This document shows positions 17,246-24,580 of a DNA stretch of 64,000 bases, one piece after another. The notes under the pieces were generated by a model. The model worked only from the letters and a program-made list of their open reading frames with translations, did not search any database and was not told the origin of the DNA. The DNA comes from RPQJ01 sp963793005 (GTDB lineage Bacteria > Pseudomonadota > Gammaproteobacteria > Steroidobacterales > Steroidobacteraceae). Every line of letters begins with the position of its first letter. Position 1 is the stretch's first letter. The position numbers and the translations under genes were made by a program. The stretch is taken from positions 38,878 through 102,877 of the forward strand of contig CAWBYP010000006.1 in assembly GCA_963793005.1 (NCBI GenBank), written 5' to 3'.

Positions 17246-17280
17246 GTCCTGTGCAGGGTTAGCAGTGCAAGGCCCAGTGA

Positions 17281-17947
17281 ATGTTGTCTCAGTCAACCGG
17301 CCGGATTGAATCGCCCGAGGTGGTGCGCTTGAGCGCGCTGCCCGACGAGGACCGCGCCCGGGGCAACGTGTACGCGCTGCTCGGCAACCTGCTGGCCGGT
17401 CCTCCTGACGCCGGGATGCTGCAGATGCTGCGCGGCATCATCGCCCGAGACCGACGACTACAGCCTGCTGGCCGCCGCCTGGCAGATGCTGGCGGTAGCG
17501 GCGTCGCGCACCGACCATGAGTCGTTGCGGGAAGAATACGACGCGCTTTTCATCGGCGTCGGCCGCGGCGAACTCGTGCCCTACGGCTCCTGGTACCTCA
17601 CTGGCTTCCTGATGGAGCAGCCGCTCGCGCAGTTGAGGGGCGACCTGCGCGAGCTCGGCATCGAGCGCCAGGCCGGCGTGCACGAACCCGAGGATCACGC
17701 CGCGGCACTGTGCGACACCATGGCGCTGCTCATCACCGCGGACGAGCCGGCACCGCTCGACCAGCAGCATGGTTTCTTTGCCCGTCACCTCGAGCCCTGG
17801 ATGCCACGATTCTTCCGCGACCTGCAGCAGGCGGAGTCCGCGCGTTTCTACCGGGCCGTGGGGCAACTGGGCGAACTGTTCATCGGCGTCGAGGCGCAGG
17901 CGTTCCGGGTTTCCGTCCCGGCCGCAGGCGCTGCGAAGCCCTCATGA
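17281..17947 (+). CDS. TorD/DmsD-family molybdoenzyme chaperone (frameshifted)
   Basis: Predicted cytosolic chaperone that binds the Tat signal and apo-protein of the exported formate dehydrogenase. The first part reads GNVYALLGNLLAGPP, and after a shift near 17444-17446 (a CCC run) the other frame continues ETDDYSLLAAAWQMLAVAAS, LREEYDALFIGVGRGELVPYGSWY, which is the TorD-family core. Deleting one C gives one continuous protein of about 221 residues. ATG 17281 is the first start but has a weak ribosome-binding site. It opens the operon containing fdhA, fdhB and fdhC and lies just downstream of a sigma-54-type promoter. Confidence 0.82.
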
Positions 17948-17959
17948 GGAAGCACGACC

Positions 17960-18166
17960 ATGATTCGAAACCTGATTGACAGAACGACCGATCGACGCAA
18001 GTTCCTGCGTGACATCGCGGCCGCAGGCGGTCTTGTCGCCGTCGCGAGTTCGACCGGTGCAACGGCCGTGGCGCGTAGCGCGGCTCCCGTGGCGCCGGCG
18101 AGCAAGCCCGCTGGTTATCGGGTGACTGCGCACGTTTCGAAGTATTACGACAAGGCACGGATCTGA
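17960..18166 (+). CDS. Formate dehydrogenase region TAT-signal small protein
   Basis: A 68-residue protein with a twin-arginine signal (TDRRKFLRDIAAAGG, residues 10-24) and a short conserved tail ending VSKYYDKARI. It matches the small Tat-target family found immediately upstream of periplasmic formate dehydrogenase genes (TIGR02811 type). After export only about 30 residues would remain. ATG 17960 follows GAGGAAGCACG. Possible roles are guiding fdhA export or serving as a small subunit of the complex; neither is shown. Confidence 0.85.
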   Translation: MIRNLIDRTTDRRKFLRDIAAAGGLVAVASSTGATAVARSAAPVAPASKPAGYRVTAHVSKYYDKARI

Positions 18167-18227
18167 GCGGCGCGCCCGAGCGCACCGACCAGGCACGTCC
18201 TCACCACTGCAACCGGGAGACTCAGCG

Positions 18228-21113
18228 ATGAAGCTGGTCAAGAAGCAAGACGTCAGAACAGCTGAATCCACACCCGCCACCGGCGGGCTGCTGGGCCGCA
18301 CCATCGACCGGCGCACCTTCCTGCGCCGCACCGGAATGGCGGCCGGCGGCGCAGCCGTCGCCACCACGGTCTCGATGCGCATGATGAGACGGGCAGATGC
18401 CGCGTCGCCCGACGCAGCTGACGGCGACGCCGAGACCCGGCGCTCGATCTGCACGCACTGCTCGGTCGGCTGCGGAATCATCGCAGAGGTGCAGAACGGC
18501 GTCTGGACCGGACAGGAGCCGGATTTCGACTCGCCCTTCAACCTCGGCGGCCATTGCGCCAAGGGCGCTGCGGTCCGCGAGCACGGCCACGGCGACAAGC
18601 GGCTCAAGTACCCGATGAAACTCGTGGGCGGCAAGTGGCAGCGCCTTTCCTGGGACGATGCGATCAACGAGATTGGTGACAAAGTGCTCTCGATCCGGGA
18701 GCAGAACAGCCCGGACTCCGTCTACTGGCTTGGCTCGGCGAAGTTCTCCAACGAGCAGGCCTACCTGTACCGCAAGTTCGCCGCGATGTGGGGCACCAAC
18801 AACGTCGACCACCAGGCGCGCATCTGCCATTCGACCACGGTCGCAGGCGTAGCCAATACCTGGGGCTACGGCGCGATGACCAACTCCTACAACGACATGC
18901 ACCTGTGCAAGTCGATGTTCTTCATCGGCAGCAACGCCGCCGAGGCGCACCCGGTCGCGATGCAGCACATCCTGCGCGGCAAGGAGAATGGCGCGAAGCT
19001 GATCGTCGTCGACCCGCGCTTCACGCGCACGGCGGCGCACGCCGACCAGTACATCCGGCTGCGCTCCGGCACCGACGTCCCGCTGATCTGGGGCGTGCTG
19101 TGGCACATCTTCGAGAACGGCTGGGAAGACAAGGAGTACATCAGCCAGCGCGTCTTCGGCATGGACGAGATCCGCGCGGAAGTCGCGAAGTGGACACCCG
19201 ACGTGGTCGAGAACGTCACCGGCGTGCCGGCTGATCAGGTCAAGCTTGCGGCCCAGACCATGGCCGAGAACCGGCCCGGTACCATCGTCTGGTGCATGGG
19301 CGGCACCCAGCACACGATCGGTAACAACAACACCCGCGCGTACTGCATCCTGCAGCTCGCGCTGGGTAACATCGGCACCGCTGGCGGCGGTGCAAACATC
19401 TTCCGTGGCCACGACAACGTGCAGGGCGCGACCGACCTGGGCGTTCTGTCCGATACGCTGCCCGGTTACTACAGCCTGGCCGAAGGCGCGTGGAAGCACT
19501 GGTGCAAGGTGTGGGACCTCGACTACGAGTGGGTGAAGGCCCGCTTCGACCAGGCGAGCTACGAAGAGGGCAAGGACATGACGCCCTCGATGTTCCTGCG
19601 CGGCATCACGGTTTCGCGCTGGATCGACGGCGTGATGGAGCCGGCCGAGAACATGGCGCAGAAGGCCCCGATCAAGGCCATGTTCATGTGGGGCCACGCG
19701 CCCAACAGCCAGACCCGCGGCCCCGAGATGAAAAAGGCCATGGAAGCGCTCGAGATGCTGGTCATCGTGGACCCGTATCCGACGCACTCCTCCGTGCTGC
19801 CCGACCGGCAGGACGGCATCTACCTGCTGCCTGCGGCCACGCAGTTCGAGACCTATGGGTCGGTGACCGCGTCGAACCGCTCGCTGCAGTGGCGCGAGAA
19901 GATCATCGACCCGCTGTTCGAGTCGCTGCCCGACCACGTCATCATGTACAAGTTCGCGAAGAAGTTCGGCTTCGAGGAGCAGTTGACCAAGCACATAAAG
20001 GTCAACGGCGAGGAACCGCTGATCGAGGACATCCTGCGCGAGATCAACCGCGGCATGTGGACCGTCGGCTATACCGGCCAGAGCCCCGAGCGCCTCAAGC
20101 TCCACATGGAGAACAAGCACACCTTCAACACCACGACGCTGAAGGCCGAGGGCGGCCCCTGCGACGGCGACTACTACGGCCTGCCGTGGCCCTGCTGGGG
20201 CACTCCGGAGATGAAACACCCGGGCTCGCCGAACCTTTACGACACCAGCAAGACCGTGGCGGAAGGCGGCATGCCGTTCCGTGCGCGGTTCGGTGTCGAG
20301 TACCAGGGCAAGAACCTGCTGTCCGAGGGCTCCTGGAGCAAGGGTTCCGAGATCCAGGACGGCTACCCGGAGTTCACGGCCGACATGCTGAAGCAGCTCG
20401 GCTGGTGGGAAGACCTGACAGCGGACGAAAAGACTGCTGCCGAGGGCAAGAACTGGAAGACCGACCTGTCCGGCGGCATCCAGCGCGTCGCCATCAAGCA
20501 CGGTTGCGCGCCGTACGGCAATGCCAAGGCACGCTGCATCGTCTGGACGTTCCCGGACCCGGTGCCGATCCACCGCGAGCCTCTCTATACGTCGCGCTAT
20601 GACCTCGTGGCGCAATACCCGACCTACGAAGACAGGAAGCGCTTCTGGCGACTGCCCACGCGCTACATGTCGATCCAGGCCAAGGACTATTCCGGCGACT
20701 ATCCGCTGATCCACACCAGCGGCCGCCTGGTCGAATACGAGGGCGGTGGCGCCGAGACTCGCTCGAACAAGTGGCTCGCGGAGCTGCAACAGCACATGTT
20801 CGCCGAGATCAACCCGGCCGACGCGAACGACCGCGGCATCAAGGACGGCCAGTGGATATGGCTCGAAGGGCCCGAGGGCGGCCGAATCAAGATCATGGCG
20901 ATGGTCACACCGCGCGTCGGCAGGGGCGTGGTGTTCACGCCCTACCACTTCGGCGGCTGGTACGAGGGCACGGACCTGTTGCCGAAGTACCCCGAAGGGA
21001 CGGCCCCCTATGTGCGGGGCGAAGCCGCCAACACGGCGTTCACCTACGGCTACGACTCGGTGACTGCAATGCAGGAAACCAAGGCGTCGCTCTGCCAGAT
21101 CACGCCAGCCTAG
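18228..21113 (+). CDS. fdhA: Periplasmic formate dehydrogenase, catalytic alpha subunit
   Basis: Oxidises formate in the periplasm and feeds electrons through FdhB and FdhC to the quinone pool. The 961-residue precursor has a Tat signal (DRRTFLRR, 27-34), an N-terminal [4Fe-4S] motif (Cys75, 78, 82, 110) and the bis-MGD domain. The metal ligand is Cys200 followed by His201 in NNVDHQARICH, so this is the cysteine form and needs no selenocysteine machinery. GHDNVQGATD and the C-terminal molydopterin dinucleotide-binding domain are present. ATG 18228 follows GGGAGACTCAGCG. It resembles the Fdh3/FdhA type of many proteobacteria more than the E. coli FdnG selenoprotein. Neighbours are its Tat-signal small protein and fdhB. 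Confidence 0.95.
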   Translation: MKLVKKQDVRTAESTPATGGLLGRTIDRRTFLRRTGMAAGGAAVATTVSMRMMRRADAASPDAADGDAETRRSICTHCSVGCGIIAEVQNGVWTGQEPDFDSPFNLGGHCAKGAAVREHGHGDKRLKYPMKLVGGKWQRLSWDDAINEIGDKVLSIREQNSPDSVYWLGSAKFSNEQAYLYRKFAAMWGTNNVDHQARICHSTTVAGVANTWGYGAMTNSYNDMHLCKSMFFIGSNAAEAHPVAMQHILRGKENGAKLIVVDPRFTRTAAHADQYIRLRSGTDVPLIWGVLWHIFENGWEDKEYISQRVFGMDEIRAEVAKWTPDVVENVTGVPADQVKLAAQTMAENRPGTIVWCMGGTQHTIGNNNTRAYCILQLALGNIGTAGGGANIFRGHDNVQGATDLGVLSDTLPGYYSLAEGAWKHWCKVWDLDYEWVKARFDQASYEEGKDMTPSMFLRGITVSRWIDGVMEPAENMAQKAPIKAMFMWGHAPNSQTRGPEMKKAMEALEMLVIVDPYPTHSSVLPDRQDGIYLLPAATQFETYGSVTASNRSLQWREKIIDPLFESLPDHVIMYKFAKKFGFEEQLTKHIKVNGEEPLIEDILREINRGMWTVGYTGQSPERLKLHMENKHTFNTTTLKAEGGPCDGDYYGLPWPCWGTPEMKHPGSPNLYDTSKTVAEGGMPFRARFGVEYQGKNLLSEGSWSKGSEIQDGYPEFTADMLKQLGWWEDLTADEKTAAEGKNWKTDLSGGIQRVAIKHGCAPYGNAKARCIVWTFPDPVPIHREPLYTSRYDLVAQYPTYEDRKRFWRLPTRYMSIQAKDYSGDYPLIHTSGRLVEYEGGGAETRSNKWLAELQQHMFAEINPADANDRGIKDGQWIWLEGPEGGRIKIMAMVTPRVGRGVVFTPYHFGGWYEGTDLLPKYPEGTAPYVRGEAANTAFTYGYDSVTAMQETKASLCQITPA

Positions 21114-21126
21114 GAGAGACTCGATC

Positions 21127-21717
21127 ATGGCTCGTATGAAATTCCTGTGTGATTCCGAGCGCTGCATCGAATGCAACGGCTGCGTGACAGCGTGCAAGAA
21201 CGAGAATGACGTACCCTGGGGCGTGAACCGCCGCCGGGTGGTCACGCTCGACGACGGCGTGCCCGGCGAGCACTCGATCTCGGTCGCCTGCATGCATTGC
21301 ACGGACGCGCCGTGCGCGGCGGTATGCCCGGTGGACTGCTTCGTCACGACCGCGGACGGAGTCGTGCTGCACGACAAGGACCTCTGCATCGGCTGCGGCT
21401 ACTGCTTCTATGCGTGTCCCTTCGGCGCGCCGCAGTACCCTCAGAAAGAGGCCTTCGGCGTGCGCGGCAAGATGGACAAGTGCACGTTCTGCTCCGGCGG
21501 TCCCGGCGACGGCACCCCCGAGGAGCAGTACGAGAAGTACGGCTCCAATCGAGTCGCCGAGGGCAAGTTGCCGTTGTGCGCGGAGATGTGTGCGACCAAG
21601 GCGCTGCTCGCGGGCGACGCCGACGTCGTGTCCGACATCTACCTGGAGCGCGTCTCGAAGCGCGACGGCCGGCCGCAGAGCTGGGGCTGGTTGACCGCGT
21701 ACCAGGATGAAGTGTGA
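21127..21717 (+). CDS. fdhB: Formate dehydrogenase iron-sulfur beta subunit (FDH3B type)
   Basis: Electron-transfer subunit carrying four [4Fe-4S] clusters. The 196-residue protein shows CIECNGCVTACKNE, CMHCTDAPCAAVCPVDC, CIGCGYCFYACPFGAP and CTFC...CAEMCATKAL, the standard 16-cysteine pattern. It lacks the C-terminal membrane anchor of E. coli FdnH, as usual for the shorter FDH3-type subunit. It is presumably exported by hitchhiking on the Tat signal of FdhA. ATG 21127 lies 13 bases after fdhA, following GGAGAG. Confidence 0.95.
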   Translation: MARMKFLCDSERCIECNGCVTACKNENDVPWGVNRRRVVTLDDGVPGEHSISVACMHCTDAPCAAVCPVDCFVTTADGVVLHDKDLCIGCGYCFYACPFGAPQYPQKEAFGVRGKMDKCTFCSGGPGDGTPEEQYEKYGSNRVAEGKLPLCAEMCATKALLAGDADVVSDIYLERVSKRDGRPQSWGWLTAYQDEV

Positions 21718-21754
21718 CGCAGGGATTCGACCTGCTCCTCTGGAGAATCGTGTA

Positions 21755-21952
21755 ATGAAAACCTGGCAATTGACTCGGACCTTGGGCTTGCTCGCGGTCG
21801 TGGCCGTGCTGGCAACCGGATGCGGACGCGGCAAGGGCGTGACCGTCTACGAGCCCGGCGTCTACAAGGGCGCGGCCTATGCGATGCAGTTCACGCCACA
21901 GCTGCAGTCAGAGTTGCAGGAGCGTTGCCGGACGGGCCAGTCGGACCGCTGA
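21755..21952 (+). CDS. Small lipoprotein between fdhB and fdhC
   Basis: A 65-residue protein with a lipoprotein signal: a hydrophobic stretch then LATGC, with Cys23 as the lipidation site. The mature part is about 43 residues, begins GRGKGVTVYEPGVYKG and holds one further Cys near the end (QERC). ATG 21755 follows GGAG by some 12 bases. The VYEPGVYKG pattern recurs in small proteins of formate dehydrogenase operons as I recall, but I cannot name a family. It may anchor or stabilise the periplasmic enzyme. Confidence 0.72.
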   Translation: MKTWQLTRTLGLLAVVAVLATGCGRGKGVTVYEPGVYKGAAYAMQFTPQLQSELQERCRTGQSDR

Positions 21953-21983
21953 GACGCCAGGCAGCAGGATCGGGAGACGACGA

Positions 21984-23057
21984 ATGAACCAGTCTCGAAG
22001 CGGGATTAACCACCGGACCGGGCGTATTAAGGCGATGCTCTGGAGCATCGTGCTGATCGCCGCTGGCGCCATGCTTCTGCCGCTGACCGCATACGTGTGG
22101 ACAGCAGCAGTGCAGGCACAGGAAACGAGCGCGCAGAACGATGCCGACGGCAAGAACCCTCGCTCGGAGTACTGGCGGGAGGTTCGCGAATCCGACCCCG
22201 GCTACACGGCCGTCACGGGCCCGGAAGCCAACATCCTGATACAAAGCCGCGGCGAGACCTGGCGCGAACTGCGCAACGGCCCGGTGATGATCATCGGCGC
22301 CATCCTGGTGCTCGGCGTGATCCTCGCCGTGCTCGCCTATCACCTGATGCACGGCGGTTTCAAGCTGGAGCACCGCACGGGGCGCAAGGTGCTGCGCTGG
22401 GCCGTGTCGGACCGCGTGCTGCACTGGTACACCGCGGTCCTGTTCGTCGTGCTCGCGATCACCGGATTGAGCCTGCTGTGGGGCCGTGCCGTGCTGATAC
22501 CGGTGTTCGGCAAGGAAGGCTTTGCAGCCTGGGCCGGGATCGCGAAGCCGGTCCATGACTACCTGGCGCTGGCCTTTGCCGCCGGACTCATCGTCATGGT
22601 GCTCAAGTGGTTCCACCACAACATCCCGGCCTCCTACGACCTGGAATGGATCAAGAAGGCGGGCGGCTATCTCGGCGATAGCCATCCTCCGGCGGGCTTC
22701 GCAAACGCCGGCGAAAAGGCTTATTACTGGACGCTCGTTTTCGCGGGCACCGCGCTGGTCGTGTCGGGTTTCTGGCTGCTGTTCCCGAACCTCGGCTTCG
22801 ACCGGGCCGCGATGCAGAACGCGAACATCGTGCACAGCGTGAGCGCACTTATCCTGACCGCATTCGTCTGCCTGCACATCTACCTCGGCACGCTCGGCAG
22901 CGAGGGCGCGCTGGAGGGCATGATCACCGGCGAGGTGGATGAAGGCTGGGCGCGCCAGCACCATGGCGTGTGGCTGGACGAAATCCAGCAGGGCCATGGG
23001 GAAGCCCGGCACGAGAGCGCCGCCGGGACGGTCGGCCGAGGCTCCGACCTGACCTGA
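21984..23057 (+). CDS. fdhC: Formate dehydrogenase gamma subunit, cytochrome b556
   Basis: Membrane di-heme cytochrome b that passes electrons from FdhB to quinone. The 357-residue protein starts with a hydrophobic segment (about 18-38) and a roughly 60-residue periplasmic stretch, then four core membrane helices with histidines in the expected places: VSDRVLHWYTAVLF, AKPVHDYLALAF, LKWFHHNIP and VHSVSALILTAFVCLHIYLG. The extra N-terminal helix and loop are typical of the longer FdoI-like family. ATG 21984 follows GGGAGACGACG. It is the last gene of the operon; an intrinsic terminator begins 26 bases later. Confidence 0.92.
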   Translation: MNQSRSGINHRTGRIKAMLWSIVLIAAGAMLLPLTAYVWTAAVQAQETSAQNDADGKNPRSEYWREVRESDPGYTAVTGPEANILIQSRGETWRELRNGPVMIIGAILVLGVILAVLAYHLMHGGFKLEHRTGRKVLRWAVSDRVLHWYTAVLFVVLAITGLSLLWGRAVLIPVFGKEGFAAWAGIAKPVHDYLALAFAAGLIVMVLKWFHHNIPASYDLEWIKKAGGYLGDSHPPAGFANAGEKAYYWTLVFAGTALVVSGFWLLFPNLGFDRAAMQNANIVHSVSALILTAFVCLHIYLGTLGSEGALEGMITGEVDEGWARQHHGVWLDEIQQGHGEARHESAAGTVGRGSDLT

Positions 23058-23082
23058 AGAATCGAACAATTGGGGGGCTAAA

Positions 23083-23110
23083 GGGGGCGCGCAAGCGCCC
23101 CCTGACTTTT
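23083..23110 (+). terminator. Intrinsic terminator after fdhC
   Basis: Perfect 8-bp stem GGGGGCGC / GCGCCCCC with a GCAA tetraloop, followed by TGACTTTT. It lies 26 bases after the fdhC stop and separates the formate dehydrogenase operon from the downstream genes. Confidence 0.85.
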
Positions 23111-23182
23111 GACGAACATGGTCCTGCAAACGGGCCCCGGTCGGGTCGGGTACGCCACGCTGGTTGGATCCGAATTGCCAGG

Positions 23183-23211
23183 TTGGACACATGCCCCCCG
23201 GCGTGTAACCT
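23183..23211 (+). promoter_or_regulatory. Candidate sigma-70 promoter for the IGIDDTD-family gene
   Basis: TTGGAC and TAACCT are separated by exactly 17 bases, ending 43 bases before the ATG at 23254. Both boxes are imperfect. The position directly after a terminator and before a new transcription unit supports it. Confidence 0.4.
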
Positions 23212-23253
23212 CCAACGACTCACGCGGCGGTGTTCCGCCGGGGATCGAAGCAC

Positions 23254-23991
23254 ATGCGCTGCCTGATCGGCATCGACGACACCGACAACCTGGAGAGCCG
23301 GGGAACCGGCTTTCGCGCCCGCCAGCTCGGCGCGCGTCTCGCCGAGGCCGGGCTCGGCCGGGCACGCGGCATCACGCGGCACCAGCTGTACGTGCACTCG
23401 TCCATTCCATACACGTCCCACAACAGCTCGGCGTGCCTCGACGTGGATATTGACAAGGCGCGCCTGGACGCCGTGCGTGACTTCTGTCGCGACTACCTGG
23501 CACAGGAAAGCGCGGAAGGCTCGGACGCAGGCCTGTGCCTCGCGGGCTTCGATGCCGTCGCCGATGAGCTGGTCGCATTCGGACGCAGCGCGAAAGACAC
23601 TATCCGCACTCAGGCCGAAGCCCGCGACCTCGCGGCTCGCCACGGTGCCCACCTCGAGGGAGTCACCGGGGACCAGGGGGGCGTGATCGGCGCACTGTCG
23701 GCCGTCGGCCTGCGACGCGGGGGCCACGATGGGCGATTCATCTGGCTCGAAGGCGTGCGCGAGCTGACCGGCACGATGACGGCGGGTGCACTGGTCGCCA
23801 CGACTGGCATAGACTCTGTCGAAACGACCGACGGCCACCCGCTTCCAGAGGACGCGGTGGTGCTCGTGGATCCATGGCCGCGTCCCGTGCTGCTGCACGG
23901 CAAGGCCGTGCTGCTTACGGAGAAGAACGGGGATGGGCACGAACATGGCGGCTGGAAAATCCTCTGCAAGGAAGCTATTCGGCGTTATTGA
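23254..23991 (+). CDS. IGIDDTD-family (TiaS-like) protein
   Basis: A 245-residue protein whose N-terminus (IGIDDTDNLESRGTG, residues 5-19) matches the ATP-binding signature of archaeal TiaS, the tRNA-Ile2 agmatinylcytidine synthetase. Further TiaS-like features are YVHSSIPYTSHNS and GVTGDQGGVIGALSAVGLR. It lacks the long C-terminal zinc and tRNA-binding parts of TiaS, so a tRNA-modifying role is unlikely; it is more probably a kinase-like or ligase-like enzyme on another substrate. ATG 23254 lacks a strong ribosome-binding site (GGGGATCGAAGC). It overlaps the following membrane-protein gene and may be translationally coupled to it. Confidence 0.65.
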   Translation: MRCLIGIDDTDNLESRGTGFRARQLGARLAEAGLGRARGITRHQLYVHSSIPYTSHNSSACLDVDIDKARLDAVRDFCRDYLAQESAEGSDAGLCLAGFDAVADELVAFGRSAKDTIRTQAEARDLAARHGAHLEGVTGDQGGVIGALSAVGLRRGGHDGRFIWLEGVRELTGTMTAGALVATTGIDSVETTDGHPLPEDAVVLVDPWPRPVLLHGKAVLLTEKNGDGHEHGGWKILCKEAIRRY

Positions 23992-24514
23992 CCTGGTCGG
24001 GCCGCTGACGGCAGGTCGGGCGCTGTTCCTGGCATCGCTGGGCGTGACCATTGTCGCGCTGGAGCGGGGCTTCAACTGGTCACTGCAGCTGCCAGGCCAC
24101 CATGGCCTCGAGGCCATGGCGCTGCTGGTGCTGGCGCGCCTCAGTTGCACCAATCCCTGGTCTGCGACGCTGGTGGGAGCCAGTGCCGCGGTGGCCGCGC
24201 CGTTCCTCGGGGCCAGCCACGGAGTGCTGATGCCACTGTTCTACGTGCTGCCGGGGCTGGTACTGGACCTCGGTTATCGGCTCTCGCCGCGTTTCGGCAG
24301 GGCGCTGTTGTTCCTTCCTGTGCTCGCGGCGCTGGCCTATGCAGCAAAGCCGGCGGTTCGCGTATTTGCGAACCAGGCGCTCGGAATGCAGTTCGGCTCG
24401 CTGCGCGCCGGGCCGGTCTACCCGATCATCACCCACCTGCTGTTCGGATTCCTCGGCGCACTGGCCGCGGTGCTGGTGTGGCGGGCCACAGAAAAACGAC
24501 TGCCGCACCAGTAG
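23945..24514 (+). CDS. Small integral membrane protein, unknown (ECF-S-like)
   Basis: A 189-residue hydrophobic protein with about five transmembrane segments (approximately 20-42, 50-70, 75-100, 112-130 and 160-182). No family signature is certain; the size and the small-residue-rich helices with a conserved-looking HG and NPW recall substrate-binding S components of ECF transporters. ATG 23945 (MAAGKSSARK) or 23933 both overlap the IGIDDTD gene by about 50 bases, so the two are likely made together. No energising ATPase gene is adjacent. The next gene on the other strand is a TonB-dependent receptor, which could bring the same nutrient across the outer membrane. Confidence 0.6.
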   Translation: MAAGKSSARKLFGVIDLVGPLTAGRALFLASLGVTIVALERGFNWSLQLPGHHGLEAMALLVLARLSCTNPWSATLVGASAAVAAPFLGASHGVLMPLFYVLPGLVLDLGYRLSPRFGRALLFLPVLAALAYAAKPAVRVFANQALGMQFGSLRAGPVYPIITHLLFGFLGALAAVLVWRATEKRLPHQ

Positions 24515-24580
24515 TCGACTTTGGCTCGGCGCCGACGTGTTCCGACAGCCCGCGCCGGTGCGGCTCGCCGACCGCGTTCC

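Noticed and set aside
5270..17450. Programmed +1 frameshifting at GCCCG sites in fdsGB and the TorD-like gene
   Set aside because: Codon phase at the slip differs between the two, no stimulatory stop codon or pause signal lies at the sites, and other breaks do not share the motif.
18825..18833. Selenocysteine at the formate dehydrogenase active site
   Set aside because: The codon is TGC (Cys200), not TGA, and FdsA likewise has Cys384, so no selenocysteine decoding is needed.
18222..21389. A stop-free reading of over 1,000 codons on the minus strand opposite fdhA and fdhB
   Set aside because: It mirrors a strongly supported gene pair, has a low-complexity Arg/Val/His/Ala-rich translation with no domain, and is a normal by-product of high GC and codon bias.
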